From contig SJOL01000719.1 of assembly GCA_004794785.1 (NCBI GenBank), positions 188,747 through 252,746 on the forward strand: a stretch of 64,000 nt of DNA, written 5' to 3'. Origin of the DNA: Opisthorchis felineus (taxonomy: Eukaryota > Platyhelminthes > Trematoda > Opisthorchiida > Opisthorchiidae). Positions 1 to 13,200 of this stretch are shown in pieces (positions within the stretch are counted from its first letter, which is position 1; each line of letters opens with the position of its first letter). Under the pieces are notes generated by a model. The model worked only from the letters and a program-made list of their open reading frames with translations. It had not been told where the DNA came from and made no database searches. Made by a program: the position numbers and the translations under genes.

Positions 1-1306
1 CCCAATAAAAACAGACTTCTACACTGAGGATAACGATTCCTGATCACAGATTGGTTATTCAACATGAAGTTAAGTAAGGAACCTTCGGGGATATGGAACC
101 CGGATGGCTGAGGGTTTTACAGGACGAATAGATCCATCACAGTGTGCGCATCTGACATTCAGTAGGTAGCCAGCTGTAGGAACGAACAGATGTAGGTATT
201 AGACATTGCAGTTAGAAGTGGTTTCATGTAAAAAGGGGCCAGTAAACACTATGAAGTAAGTAATACGTGCAACGGACAATAGTGCGATCATTAGGAAGGG
301 GATAGGGGTTAGGGTTTCTTGGAAGCCACAATGAGTGGGAAAATACTGATGTACAAACACACAGATAAAGGCAGTCAAAGAGTGTAATTTGGCTACAGAA
401 AGGGATAGCGACTTGGAGGCTAATCAGTACGTTCTGCAGGGTTTTCTGAATAAAAAACGGAGCCTGTGTGAAATAACGGGTTTGAGGTGAGCCTGGCGCA
501 AGAACAAATAAACCTGGAGTCCTCAACTGACAGTGACAAAGCAGCACGTGCAGACAATTAACTTGGAAAACGCGCATCGTCCCCTTTAAAACAAATTCAC
601 ACCAATCTGCCGGGCAATACTCAGCATCCAGGCTTCATGACAATACGCCCGCTGGATAATCCAATTTAGTGCATTTGAGGGCCCCGGGTTTAATCATAGA
701 GGAGACTATTTTTATGGCAGACGCGTAAAAATAGTTAGATTGGAAAATACTTTGCACGCAAAAACGGAGAAGCTACAAAATATCAGTACCGATACCTAAA
801 CAGCAAATGAAACTTAGTAGACGGCGGAAAACACGGGCGGAGCCGCTGGGGAGTAAAACGGCATTCTGTCAAACGGGTCAAAATAGCGCTACTTATTAGT
901 ACTAAAAAGAACTAGGAAAAATAGTCTTCGATCCTCAGGAGTTATTAACAGCTGTGCTTTTGAGAGATTTTATCTGTACTGATAATGCCTGAAACCCAAT
1001 ACAACTTTGACGCCATGTCTTGAGGATGGTCGGGTTTCAGCGACGCAGTGATCCTGTGAGCTACACTAAAAACAGCTCGTTTTCTTCGGCTTCCAACCAC
1101 GCCAGCAAGCTCAGTGGGGAATATTCCGACAAAGGGGGACAAGTCTTCGTTCTGTGTGCAGTCGTATTATGAGTGGGGGTAAAGCCATAATGTTAGCTTT
1201 GACAGGAACTACAGGATAGTAGGTTGGTTCCCATGATCACCATCTTCTCCATGCGTATAGCAGCAGGGATTCAGCCTCTCTCTAAAAACGTACGGATTGG
1301 AGAAAG
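1..1306. other. Unannotated DNA, no gene recognised
   Basis: I find no exon, RNA gene or repeat that I can name here. The longest open frame is a 117-codon minus-strand stretch at 224-577. Its cysteine- and leucine-rich translation resembles no family I know and has no splice or promoter context. It is best treated as non-coding flank of the gypsy remnant that follows. Confidence 0.4.
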
Positions 1307-1515
1307 TGTGGTGTTTTGTATCTTTGCTTCCATTATGACATTAAGTATTCGTTAATTACATAAACGCTTTTTGTTCGAATACGAAAAGCTACAAAAACGC
1401 GCATTTGTACAAAAATTAGAAACAATACAAGCGTGGTCACGTGCTTTGACTTTCTCTTCTGATTTCGCTCGCGCTTACAGCGGTCATTCGCGAGATTTAT
1501 GAGCTAACTCATTCA
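1307..1515 (+). repeat. LTR-like copy 1 of a decayed gypsy element
   Basis: This stretch is a direct repeat of 2348-2555. Both begin TGTG, then share CTTCCATTATGACATT, ACATAAACGCTTTTTG (one base different in copy 2), GAATACGAAAA, GTGGTCACGTGCTT and TCGCTCGCGCTTACAGCGG. By eye roughly four fifths of positions agree. It ends early compared with the second copy, so it is a truncated LTR. The gypsy coding remnants between the two copies support the LTR reading. Exact borders are uncertain. Confidence 0.6.
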
Positions 1516-1558
1516 AACCGACCACAAGCTACTTACGTATGTTTTAAACACCAAGCCT

Positions 1559-1678
1559 GATCGCCATTCACCACGCGAGATACGTCATCTGGACTATATT
1601 TACTAATTCACTACCGACATTCGGTAAACTCCAGGATCAGACAATGTCGTTGCAGACGCCCTATCTCGCCCACTGAAA
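1559..1678 (+). pseudogene. Ty3/gypsy RNase H remnant
   Basis: In one frame the plus strand reads DRHSPREIRHLDYIY, a stop, FTTDIR, a stop, then TPGSDNVVADALSRPLK. The string SDNVVADALSR is the very conserved end of the RNase H domain in Ty3/gypsy polyproteins, and RHLDYISQFTTDIR normally precedes it. Two in-frame stops show that the copy is dead. The reading breaks off at the edge of an inverted LINE fragment, and the gypsy polyprotein resumes at 2040. Gag, protease and most of the reverse transcriptase are missing. Confidence 0.8.
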
Positions 1679-2038
1679 GTCTTTTGACGTCCTCGGCGCG
1701 CAACGGCCAGGTTTCTGATCAGTATAGTAATATGGAGCGCACTACAGCATTGTAAATCGACCCTTGATGGATGAGCTGATGTCACGCCTACGCCAAAGGT
1801 GACAAGTTCACAAAAACTGCCCTGGCCTTCCCAGTGCGAATGAAAATATCATCTTTCGGGAGACCACCGGGAGTGATACAGCTGCCCAAGTAAACAAACT
1901 TGTCTACTACCTCAGTCGGTTCATCCGCAAGCATGAGGTTGGGGTTAGAGCCCATTCAGTCTTGCAGTAGAACTTTACACTTCGGAGGTGTGAAGCGCAT
2001 ACCAAACCGTGAGGCCAAACCCTCAGGGTCATCGAATG
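1671..2038 (-). pseudogene. LINE reverse-transcriptase fragment inserted in gypsy remnant
   Basis: Read on the minus strand in a single frame this gives LASRFGMRFTPPKCKVLLQD, later EVVDKFVYLGSCITPGGL, then GKARAVFVNL, then IYNAVVRSILLY and ETWPLRAEDVKRLSV. These are the typical blocks of the region C-terminal to the reverse-transcriptase active site in flatworm non-LTR retrotransposons (YLGS.ISPGG and SVLLYGCETW blocks). Four in-frame stops make it a pseudogene. Both ends abut the interrupted gypsy reading frame, so it looks like a later insertion or a rearranged junction. The catalytic YADD part is not present. Confidence 0.8.
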
Positions 2039-2039
2039 T

Positions 2040-2267
2040 CACTCCAAATACTTCGTTTTAGAGAGAACCGGGGAGCATGATACAGTCACCATTGATCGCC
2101 TGAAGCCTGCCTTCATCGAAGCACCCATGACCACATTCAGTAATCCTGCTACCCCACCAGCACCCGCACCTACTCAGGATACCTCTACCGTCAACCTAAC
2201 TCCTTCCACTAGCCGTTCTGGACGATGCGTCCGTTTCCTTCACCACTTGACTGATTACGAAACTTAG
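2040..2267 (+). pseudogene. Ty3/gypsy integrase C-terminal tail remnant
   Basis: An open frame without stops runs HSKYFVLERTGEHDTVTIDR, LKPAFIE, a Pro/Thr-rich linker (PATPPAPAPTQDTSTV), then SRSGRCVRFLHHLTDYET and a stop. DTVSIDRLKPA followed by a proline-rich stretch and T-R-SGRRVRFP is the usual end of gypsy polyproteins after the integrase core. The stop lies about 80 bp before the second LTR copy, as expected for a 3' end. The integrase catalytic core is missing, displaced by the LINE piece or lost. Confidence 0.8.
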
Positions 2268-2347
2268 AGTGAGCAACTTTTTTATTCATTATTTTCATTG
2301 TTCGAGCGTTTTCCCCTTTTATGTTCAACGCTCTAATGGGGGACTAA

Positions 2348-2692
2348 TGTGAGGTTTTACATCTTCCCATGCTTCCATTATGACATTTCGTATTTCGCTA
2401 ACTGCATAAACGCTTTTTGTTTGAATACGAAAAACTACAAAAATGCGCGTTCATACAATTTACATATCATACAATCGTGGTCACGTGCTTCGACCTTCTC
2501 TTCTGGTTTCGCTCGCGCTTACAGCGGTCATTCGCGAGCTTCATGTGCTAACGCTGGTATCAAAACATTTCAGACTATCCTCGGAATTTATTATATATGG
2601 GAGCTGTTCAAAATTAGACTCTTTGACATCCACAATTGGATTGTTATTTATTCACTGACCTGGGTCAACGACGAAATATTTTAAAGAGAACA
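2348..2692 (+). repeat. LTR-like copy 2 (3' LTR) of decayed gypsy element
   Basis: This is the longer partner of the direct repeat at 1307. It starts TGTGAGGTTTT just after the gypsy polyprotein stop and ends near a CA about 345 bp later, consistent with a TG...CA LTR. A short A/T-rich TATA-like stretch (TTTATTATATATGG) lies in its second half. The end is inferred, since the first copy is truncated and cannot confirm it. No clean target-site duplication is visible. Confidence 0.55.
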
Positions 2693-5600
2693 AATCTTAG
2701 TGAGTCTGTTCCACTTGACCCTCTTTATTATTGTATACGCAATCTAGTATGATTGTTTTTATTTCTTTGCCACACACTCCTGGCAAAGTAGCTTTTTGGG
2801 TAGCCAGACCACTACAAATGGTGGTTTCCAAGACCGCGAAATGCGTTCTCTTTGAGGCTGACCACAACCGCTGGCGCATTGTCAAATAACGTGAAATCAG
2901 TACCGAAAGCAAGGGCCAAACTTTCTTGTCTACTCATCGAGTCCTGTGCTTGGTATATCTCGCAACTATTTGCGATCATGCCTTGAAGTCATATTTGAAG
3001 AACGGAACACAGAAAATAAGCACCTGTTTAGGAGATAGATGGTACTAAAGCTTCGGTGCTACGCGCATACATAGCAAACACTGCTGTCTTTTGAAACTTT
3101 CAGTGAAGCCCTCATGAGCCCAAGAAATCAGTGAAAGGTGAAATAACAGATGGCGACTTTGATCCCAGGCCGAATTCTCCAGCTAACCCGTGTGTAGGAT
3201 GGAATGTTGGGAAAATTTTAAATGATCCTTCTGGCTGTCATGCAAACAAAAAATAACCGCTTATCAACAACTCTTGTATGCCAACAGCCGATCGGAATTT
3301 ATCAAGCTGTCTCTGGCTGAGGAAAAAGGAGTCGCAGAAACCGATTCAATAATCAAGAATGTAATTTCGCAACTGTATCTCTTCAAGAGATCGGACCGCG
3401 TCGGTCACACCAAGCACCCCACTTGACCCGGCAGATCTCCAGCTGCAAGTTTTATTATTTCAGCCTCTCCACAAGGGGGACAATCGCTCGTACGCCTCAA
3501 CGTAAACACTGAGGGTCGTTTTCAAGTGTTCGTTTTTCAAGGTGCCGGAACCGCGCTATATACAGTCGGAAATGGTATTGCAGAGGTGCGCGATCCCCTA
3601 TGCTGTTGCATCTGCTAAAATACGTTACCACGAGGGCCAAGAGCAGATTCTTTGGAGTGTCGATCTTTGAAAATTCTGGCAGCTTTTTGCTTGTCACGCA
3701 TACGGTGAGAGTGGCTGATACCCTTCAACCTCGTATGATCTGCAAACGGACAGACACTACCTGGTGCTTATCCATGGGGTGGTTGATGATGTTTTGCGAA
3801 TTGGTCGGCACTTAAACAAAACCTACACACCGTATCGTCCATTACTTTGACATTTAAGATTCCCCACGTTTCCTCTGCCCCTATTTGTAACCCTCGCTCC
3901 ACTTTTGTGGTTAGTGCGTCTGTATGAACTGGCGTTTGTTTGTCCTTACCACTTCACTCATTTGGCTTTGAGGTCATCCAGCCATTTGTGGCCGACCTTA
4001 TGCACATGTGACTGCCTCACGTGGGAGCCTGTTCGTTCATTTAGTTCACACCTTTGCAGTTCAAGTGGGCCATTTGTTGTTGACGAGTATCTACTGTCGA
4101 GGTTTGTATGGCTCGTGAACTGATGTCTTACGTTAATCGTACCGTATAGAAACCCAGCTCCGACTTTGTCTTACCATTCCGGAGCTTCTGGTATCATGCG
4201 TCACCCGAAGATACCTTTTGGCCGTTACACACACGAAATTATGATTTTTAGTGCCCCTAATATGCGATAGAGATCTCCTGCGGTTGGCCGCCTGATTGAG
4301 CGATACGCTGACATATTCGAATTTTTAATCGGTCTCAGCTTTCTGGAAACCCAGGTAGTGTTAAATTGATTGAAACAGCCATCACGTGACCGCTGGTGCC
4401 TGCCATTTTACTTTCTTCTGTAAATGAATGCGAGAAGTGTTCTTTGTTGGGAAGGGCCAGCATAGATTGACCCTCTACCATCTATGCTCACCCTCCATTT
4501 GCCCCACCAAGTTGACCCTTAGGAGCCAAGATTTTTTGTGCTTATTATGCAGACGCGACATCAAGTTCAGATGACCGAATTTCTTCCCTCTAGTTTCCTA
4601 TGTGTCATTACATGGGAAATGCAATTGACTGTTATTTTCTAGACCTTAAATTGTCCCGTCCAAAATCCATGTGAATGTATTTTACGTGAAATTAACGAAA
4701 AATAATCGGCTCACAAAACTGCTTCCATATTACAAGGCCGCCCAGCCGCTGTACTATTGCACCTGAAATTTTTGGAAGCCTGGCTTGTCGGAAACCCCAG
4801 GTATATCGCGCATTTCCAGCAAAGCCTCTGGTCCAATCTATCATTTTTTCACAGGCAACATCCTATCCTAATTCGCCAGCGTCGCTCACCACCGCGAACT
4901 CAACAACTCGTCGTCTTTGCATGCTTTTAAACGCGGTAATGACAAGGTAGATGGAAAGCAGCATCCGAACAGGTATGTTTCTTGAGGGCGTTTAAATGCG
5001 GGGCAAGCCAAGCTGAGAAAGCTCGCCAACATGACAAATTCCAAACACGACCCTACCTTCTGGTGCAGCCTGTTGGTGTTTGCCTTTTGAAAATTTTCCT
5101 TGAGAAATCGCCCAAATTGTGAAGTGGCATCCCAATGTCACTAGCACAATGTACTTCTGAGAAATCTGCAGTTGCCGAAAGGCCTGTTTTGCCCACAAAC
5201 CGACAAGCTGCAATGCCGACCAAGATCAAATGTAGCACCAAACTTTATTCTGCTACCGTGGTTACCGCAGTCTGCTTCCCATCTGACGGTTCAGCATTGA
5301 AAATAATTTGCAACCCCAATAAATAAGGTTGATCCTGAATGACTGCATTGCTAGACGGCTTATGTAGCGCGTGGTCAAAACAGCTGGAAGGTTGCACCAG
5401 TGATGCTGCTGTTTACTGAGGTGTACCTAAATTGCCGGAGATCATAGCAATCCGGACCTTAATCACTGCGGTTTCTGGTCTCCATTTTTAAGTCAAACAC
5501 CCAGTTCAAGCCGTTTGATCCCTATTTTTGCTTGATTGCAAGCACTTAGCGAGCTCCACCCAGCTAGTTCCAACTAAAGCTTGCACCTATTCTCATAGGT

Positions 5601-8600
5601 CTGTATAGGTCCCAGGAACCATTTCATGCAGCTCAGTCAGGTTCACTGAAGGGAGAAGACGGATAACAGGGGCTCTTTCGCTGACGCCCACGTAAGACTA
5701 AGTCAGAGAAGTCAGCGTTTGACCCCTCTTTTAATAACCTGGAACGATGAAAGGACCCAAACAGCCAGCGCAAATTAGTAGTTGAAGGTAAGAGGTTTCG
5801 GACGTCATCAGCTTTCTGAAAACTTGTACAATGCGTACTGCAAACGCCAACATATGAAGCTCACCCAAGCAGAGTGAACTCCGATTTCGATCAAAGGAAA
5901 CCGTAAGAGCGGAAACAAAGGAAAAGTTTCCTTAAAAGATCAACTAACTGCCTTCTTTTAGGACATCCACGTATAATGTTTCTCGTTCATTATCCCACAC
6001 GACAAGTCCTCCGCTCACTTCTCAGAAGGTCTGGTCAAATGAAACCCGTTAAGACCCAATAACCACAAGGGGCGTTTGAGGGGAAACCGCCCCTGTAAGC
6101 GGCGGAGGTGTCAGCGGGCTCCGGCAGTATGCCAGGAATATGTTGTGTGAGCAATATCAACTTCCCACCTGAGTCCCTTCTACATTCAAAAAAGCTGTAG
6201 ATCTATGGACTTCTTCATCCCAACCAGAGATGCCATAGCATCATCCCGGATTAAAAGGGGCAAGAAATATTTCCTCAAAAATCACCAACTTGTTACCACA
6301 CACTCACCTGCCCCCAAAACGATAGAAAGTCCTTTCAAAGGGGCTGAAAATCTCAAAAGACTCCAAGGCCGGCTACTACTTGTGAAATGATTAAGGGGTA
6401 ATGTGTGCGCTATCGACCTCTACAGCGGCTCCATGGAACAGACTTATTTATTTCTTATGTCACTCGTCATAAACCCTAGCTAGCCAGGGCCTTCAGCCTG
6501 GTTTTTCTAAATATCTACATCCGAACGTTTATAACATTCAGCAGTACAGGCACAGAACTCAACTGGTTTTGGAGCAAACACTTGTACGTGCCTTTTGCCG
6601 TTACGATGAGTAAAACGTCGTTTGACGTAGTCTTCCCATCGTTGTAATTCTGAAGCATAATAGTTTTGCTTGGTTTGAGAACGATGTCATCACATAAACT
6701 CAGTTCCCCAGGGAGCTTACACAGATGTCATCAGGTTTCGAGGTTGTGCTCCGCTATGTGACCACAATTCAACCTCCGAAATTAAGACGTAGCACTAAAT
6801 GAACCAAAACAGCAAGAGGACACGAAATGTGTAGCAGACCTTTACCCATGGTTATACGGACATTGACCCAAGCACACGAATTCATTTGGCATTGAACAAC
6901 ATGGCTACCTCGGCGACCTGCAACCGCCCCAGAAATCGTGCACAAAGCTCACCATTTAGGCGTACTGAGCCGGCTTGCACTCACTCTTCCAGAGGGGAAG
7001 AGCCACTTACAGCCAGCGTACGATTAGCCTGGAAATATCACTGAGCTCACGCTGAAATGCCCGGGAGCAGCCGGTTATCTAGGCTTTTGCACAAGCACCA
7101 GCTCCAAGACCCCCCTAGACGCCTTTAATTTACGACGTCGCAGTCGGACACGATTCCGAAACGCATTAGTACACTAACAAGCTGCATAGACTGCGCTATC
7201 TGAAAATAACCTCGATCGGTTTCCCAACTACCCAAGCCCTCCTAGTTTTTTTCATCCCACGGGCTTCCAGAAGTCCTCGGAGCCTCTCATTTGTATCCCC
7301 AATAATCCTCCCTCGCCTATGACACAAGCAAAGGATCCAGAGAAAACAGAAAAAAGGATCATGGGAAAAGGCAAAAGAAAAGAGAGAACAGTGAATAATT
7401 AAAAGCTCCTCTTTTTGCAGCCTGCCTTTAGAAACGGTCAGGTGGAGATCAGCAGAGGTTTACGTTCTTTTCTTAATTTTCCAACACTTGTATCAGTGAT
7501 CACATTTACCAAATTAACCCTCCCTGTTGATATCGAAAAGCATAAGCATCTCAGATTCATCGAGAAGAATGACGAACCTCTCAGAATAAACACTTCCTAA
7601 GCTCGCAACGCCATACTGGTTTGTTTCATTCTCTAATTTAATGTCTCGGACAACTAATCCTCTTTCGTAAAGGGTGCATCGTACGAGAATCAACGTGGTG
7701 GAATGTCATCAGAAACATCGATAGACTAACAGACAAACGGTCCGGGTACAAACCTATCGACGTAAACTACGTGAATAAGAATACTTGGGATCATTTGGGG
7801 GCCTCAAACACGCTCAAGGGTCCCAAACCATTTTTGGCGAAAATTTATTAAGCTTTGAGCTACGTTTACACCAACAGTTTGTCCTCTGAAATCTGTTGAA
7901 AAACCGTTGTCTACACCCGTTGAGGGACTTAGTTGTGCAGTAAACCCGGTCATTCCTAAGGGTAAGGCCAAGTTGAATACCGGTTCCTTTGAGATATCGC
8001 AAAATCTCCACAAGGTATATGTGCACAGCTAACCGCTGTATGTGAAGGGGGAAAGAGGAGTGGACCATGGGCTGTGTTGACAGACAGATAATTATCCAGA
8101 ATAATGTGAGTTAATGCAACAGCTAGTATGGACCTCAGAGCAGAAAACGTATATGGGCCAAACCATTGACTAAAAAGGGAAAACAGACGCTCACTATCGC
8201 ACAACCAACGAACAAGCCCCGTGTGCCACAAAAGAGCCCCCAGTCAAAGTGATCTCGCCGAGGATTTCTTCATCCGCGGAAGCGCTTCTACAGGCGACAC
8301 TGACACATTCAGATGTCGGCTGAATGTCTGCCGGCTACAGTTTATCTCCCGCAGAGATAGTGTACCCAGCAAAAAGATCACTCTAGCAGAGCACCCCAGA
8401 CTGCTAAACGCTACTCCCACTGGCGCACCATGCTCTTCGTTCTCCAGTATCATCACTATTTGTTTACTCTGCTATGCCGACACTAATGCGTGTCCAAGAA
8501 ACGCTGAACATGGTCATCGACACTGGATCAGAGATATTCACCCACGAAAATTCGATTGTATGGGATAAGCCAACCAAACAGTGGGGCTGTAAAATATTCC

Positions 8601-10222
8601 GTGGTTGGGAGCGGCTTGTCGTGGAATCGGGACGGGCTGTCAACAATAGAGCAATCGGCCAGTTTGTGCCACGGAAAATTTTACTTGCAGCCTTACCATG
8701 CTTTGTGTATGTAAATGTCCCGGCATATGTTTACATTACCCCCATTATAGGTTTGCAGGTAAATTAAACGTACATATCAAGCCCGGACAACTGGAGACCC
8801 CGAAAATCTAGGGTTGGCTCACGGAATGGATCAGAAAGTGGAAGATACAAATCACTGCGATGACCTGCCAGGCCCTGGACAACAGCGGAGCGTGTGGCCC
8901 AAAAATATGGCGTCTTACTTGACACTGGAACGAGTCCGTAGGCACTGACAAAAACCCCCGAATCCTCGAGATGTTCGTGTAAAATCTATCGCTGAATTTG
9001 CGCCCGGTGGACACCGTACAGTGACTGTCCTTAAAGGTCACCGGGCCCTGACAATCACCAAACGTATGCCTGGTTGTAAGCATGAGGCGTTTCTACACTT
9101 CCGCAAGGTGTTCGTCGGACCACATGTGGCCCCCGTATGTTACGAGGAACATCAATGCTGTTGAGAAGGTCCGAGGACTTTCCAAGGGACCCTGTCAAGG
9201 CTGACAGGCCAAAAGTCACGAATCCAGGTAGCATGTAACCAACTTGCCTTCACTGGGTCTGAAGATGCTCCGGGGTGGCCCGCGTCAATAAACGGATCAT
9301 TCACTGGAACAGGCTCCCTAATGAGGTAAGAACGATCAGTTAGTCTGCCGCCTACGGGCGAGGAAATGAGGCTCCTATCTTTGGTTTGTGGTGTTTTCTC
9401 GGTTAAGTCCAGGGGATCCGGATCGCAACCTATGCCAGGAGAAGCAAAGGTCTTTTCATCTTTATGATGGTAAAACTGAGAATATTATCAATGATAAATA
9501 TTTCCGCTTGCCATGACTTTTGATTTCGCTGATTTTTACAATATTTCTTTGCCAATCCGCCGTCTCGAAACCTTTCTACACTGACGTTTCTTGTATCCTG
9601 ATACATTACCACACTCTATTCTATATGTTGGCCATATGGCCACGCTGATCAAACAGCCAGGTTTAGAAAGCTTTAAGTAAAGGCGTACGCATATTTTGGT
9701 GTGTAGCTCAACCTAAACCATCCACTTACGGGCAACCAAGCATATCTCCTAGGGTCCCCCACTCTTCTGAAAACCTCTGACAACTACGGTGCTCACGTGC
9801 GTAAGAAGGAGGGGGATATTCGGCAGTGCGGTGAAGTCGTGGCATCTGAGCTCAGCCATCACAAAATCGTGAGAAAGAAACGCGATAAAATGAACGAAAA
9901 GAAGAAAGAAGAATAAAAAGCCAATAAAAATTGAAAAGTAGAGCAGAACAAACGCCAGGAATTGTGCCTCCATCGCTTGCTTACATGAATCACGGAACAA
10001 AAACCACACAGTTGTATTCCTCCGAATAAACCTCCTTATTCTTCGACGAGGTCATGGGTCCTGGGTCTGCTAGCTCGAAGGAAGCCCCTGGAAACCCGTA
10101 AAACTTGCAGATCCATTTGTTTGGATGTACCAATCTAACGTTGGTATGGACGAATGTGTAACGGCGCACGATAAACAATGTCTGGTGGGGACAGTTAAAT
10201 TTACATAAGTTATATTTTGCAG
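2693..10222. other. 7.5 kb without a recognisable gene; likely 5' flank or first intron of the ZC2HC1 gene
   Basis: The exon at 10223 begins inside a codon, so at least one upstream exon with the start codon must exist. It may lie here or before the window. I could not pick it out: several GTAAG/GTGAG sites occur but none follows a convincing short reading frame in the right phase. Open frames here, for example 8221-8568 and 8474-8767 on the plus strand and 7814-8068 on the minus strand, match nothing I recognise. Confidence 0.4.
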
Positions 10223-10296
10223 ATGAGGATGATGACGTGGATGTCGCCCGATTCCCTTGTACCGTTTGCCAAAGGCAGTTTTCTGAAGCAGCGCTA
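10223..10296 (+). CDS. ZC2HC1A: ZC2HC1 exon: acidic stretch and first half of zinc finger 1
   Basis: The acceptor TTATATTTTGCAG precedes it. The exon starts at codon position 2 and reads [20 protein letters not shown], then SEAAL, ending at CTA before a GTGCGT donor. Join to the exon at 19514 gives AAL-AKHQPIC, completing a C-x2-C-x11-H-x3-C finger with the same spacing as the second finger. The intron that follows is about 9.2 kb and full of retroelements. Because a codon is split at its start, the initiating exon lies upstream. Confidence 0.82.
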
Positions 10297-13200
10297 GTGC
10301 GTTTCTACATTCGTCTTACATCATATTTTATATCCTGTCCGAATGGACGTTTAAAATTGGCATATTTCAGGAGTGAAATATTTTCTTTGACGTTCTCTTC
10401 ACAAAACAGAGTTGTGCATTGCATTGATTGTTAAATCCAACACAACGGAACGTCTGTATTTCATTTTACATCTTGAATCTTTAAAAGGACAGGAACACAG
10501 AAATTGACGGCGAAAACTTACTATCGTCCAGTTTACAGATGTATTTCTCAGTCCCGCGACAACTGAGTAAATTCTAAACTAATTTTTAATTTAATCTTTC
10601 GTTCTCGACGTCGATCACTACTGAAGCAGATTTAATCTTCTAATTAGCTATAGTCCCAAAGTGTTCTCATTAAGAAAGCCACTATTCATCTGAGACGTTT
10701 TTGGATAAGACATGACTGAGCGAGCTTCAGTAGCAGAAATCAAGGGTTTGCTGAGCCGAAGGCCTTCGTGAAGTCCAAATAGTAGTCATCAGACCTATTT
10801 CCGCTAATTAGCGGAAGAACATTAGTTGAGACAAAAACTGCGTCTACTAATAAGCTCATGTAGATTTGCTGACACGAGGTTGTTTTTCATCATATGCGAC
10901 ACTGGTCTGTATCTTGGAATCCGTTCCAATACATTCAGTAGGATGGATGTGGAACTAGCTCTCCTTTAACTAGGTACAACGCTTCTACAACCTCCCGTGC
11001 CAATGGATCTATCGATGCTATTTTTAAATTAGTTGGCAGATCCGATTTTCTCTTCACTTTGTTACTTAGGTCAGCGATGGGTCGAATTGGTATGAGAGCA
11101 GGTGGTCTCAGCATGGCTGGATATATTGCATTTTAACCAGCTAAATCACAACAATCTTAGCTTTCTAGCCCTTTTGAATACTTCCTTTTCCGTGATTACA
11201 GTGTTCAGTATTTCTTGACACTAAATGCTCTGGAAGGCGTGCCGAATTCTGAATCATTAATGTGATATAAGTATGTGGAGGCCGACCCTCAAGTAAAGCG
11301 CCTTCTGTCTTCCGATTCTGATCTTGGAACAATCATTTCGGGCAAGGAATCGACCAGGTATCTGGAATTCATAGCCAGCGACATTGTAGCACTGCCGAGT
11401 CTCTGTGAGTACGGTATTTATAGAAAGGAAGCCGGATGTCAGCTAATTTTTTCTGATGCCCAAAGTCTGGTTTGCTTCTACCGGCTTGGAAACAAGGCAA
11501 TCCCTTTGCAGGCGAGTTCTGGCTTTCTCTGGCCAACAAAAAATCCACGACAGTAGTCACCTTTTTAGGCGGGTTGGAAGTTTATCTGTTACTTTTTTTA
11601 TCCGAAGCAGTCTTTCGGTGAAAGTCTCATGGTAGGTTGGATGTTTGGCGTTGCATCCGTACAGACGAGAACAGAAGGTCTATGGAGAATTCATTGAGAA
11701 GAGTGCAACAATGGGCAGAGGAGCCAAACTGCTGCTTAACCCACTCAAATATGAATACATACTCATTTACAGAACACGAAGAGGATCACTTCCACCACGA
11801 CAAACTGAGGTTCGTGACCGTTACTTGTAGCGATCTCACGAGGAAGGCACTCTGTTTTAGGGCGATGGGCAAGGACTCTGTGTCTCAGTTTGGACCTGGC
11901 GGACCGCCAAAACTATTGGCTATTTTTATCCGGCCTGTCTTGAAGTATAGTGCACCAGCTTATTTTCTTTGTACGTGGGGCGAAGACTTAGGTTGAGCGA
12001 CTGGACCGATTGGATGCAAGGATGCTAATGGAACTAGAACATGTCATCTGTGTCAGTGGATGCCTAGAGCTGGAGTTGTCTGCCTTTGAATGCCTCCGCA
12101 CTCCACTAAGGGGAGGCTGTACGTTGTCGTGGTCCGATGGTTTGCGTATATCACTAGCCCAGGGAGTTATACTGGAGGATACCCGTTCAGCATTCACAGA
12201 GTCTTCCCTACCAGGTTAGTCAGTGGGCTAAGGGCTGACAAACACCGTCTCATGGCCATCCGGTTTTCGGGGTTGAAGGAAGTGTGTGAATCTGTTTTTC
12301 ATAATTCGGACTTCTTGGGTGGTCATTTGTCGACTATTACTGCCTTGAACTTTACAGATACAAGAATTACACCGACCGTCGCGCGGTTACATTACCCGGG
12401 TCGCATTATTTTCTGCACATGGAAAGGCGATTAGGCGGAAAAGTCCGGTTGATGACACATTCCGTCTTCCTTTATTATTGTTCCGTAACTCCAGCCCTGT
12501 CTCAATTGGCAATCACCCTTATGTAGATCTCAGCTGTGGGCACGTCAGTCATGCATCTTAGAAATCGACACATTACACGTCGACGACACGTCACTACCCA
12601 TATCTACCGCCATTCATCCGCTATTCAGACATTGTTCTCCTGTTTTTGTTGCAACCTTCACGTGAAAACCTTTAGGCATCTCACACGAACAACCAATTGC
12701 TCATTCTTGATAAGCTATCGACCGACGCCTAATACATCCATGAAACAATAATGCAGTATACAAGCACAGCCGTTGGGCTTACGGCACCACCACTATTTAG
12801 ACGCTAAAGAATACGGGCTTAGGAGGATTCTGCGGCCGCTGCAGTGGGTTGCTCTGATGTCGGTATGCCCCTCAGTTTGAGCTAAGGCTTCACTGTCATA
12901 CCGGATATGTGTAGACAGCCAGGTCTGTGCTGCCTGCGATTCCGCTTTGATAGGTCGCACCGGTCAAAATAAGTGCTTTTTGTTTATCATATCCATTTGT
13001 GCACCAACAAGCTGCATCTCTAATCCCTTGAAAGTGATTTTCTATCAAGAACCAACTGCTCTCTTGTGTACCACGAAGAGCTTGTATATGGTCGTAGTTG
13101 CAAAAGGTTATATGGCGCAGGTATTGCACCTCAGTTTACCAAATGCGTGCTCAGGTGGTATTTTAGTGTGAACGCGAAACAAAATGAAAATGGTGTTCTA

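Noticed and set aside
224..577. 117-codon minus-strand open frame
   Set aside because: Composition looks random, no homology recognised, no splice context.
3099..3145. CTCATGAGCCCAAGAAATCAGTGAAAGG as a decayed hammerhead
   Set aside because: Both core blocks are altered, no arm of the family is nearby, and stem II does not pair.
7814..8068. Minus-strand IYLVEILRYLKGTGIQLGL resembles the copia RYLKGT block
   Set aside because: Sequence before and after does not follow the copia polyprotein, and the match is six residues long. Chance is the simpler reading.
8474..8767. VIDTGSE and, nearby, LLDTGTS strings suggesting a retroviral-type aspartic protease
   Set aside because: No hydrophobic flanks of the protease fold and no adjoining gag or reverse transcriptase. 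Two DTG strings in different frames are not enough.
9749..10009. Very hydrophobic 86-codon minus-strand frame, like a membrane protein
   Set aside because: It comes from an A-rich stretch on the plus strand that gives Phe/Leu codons on the other strand. No start context or family.
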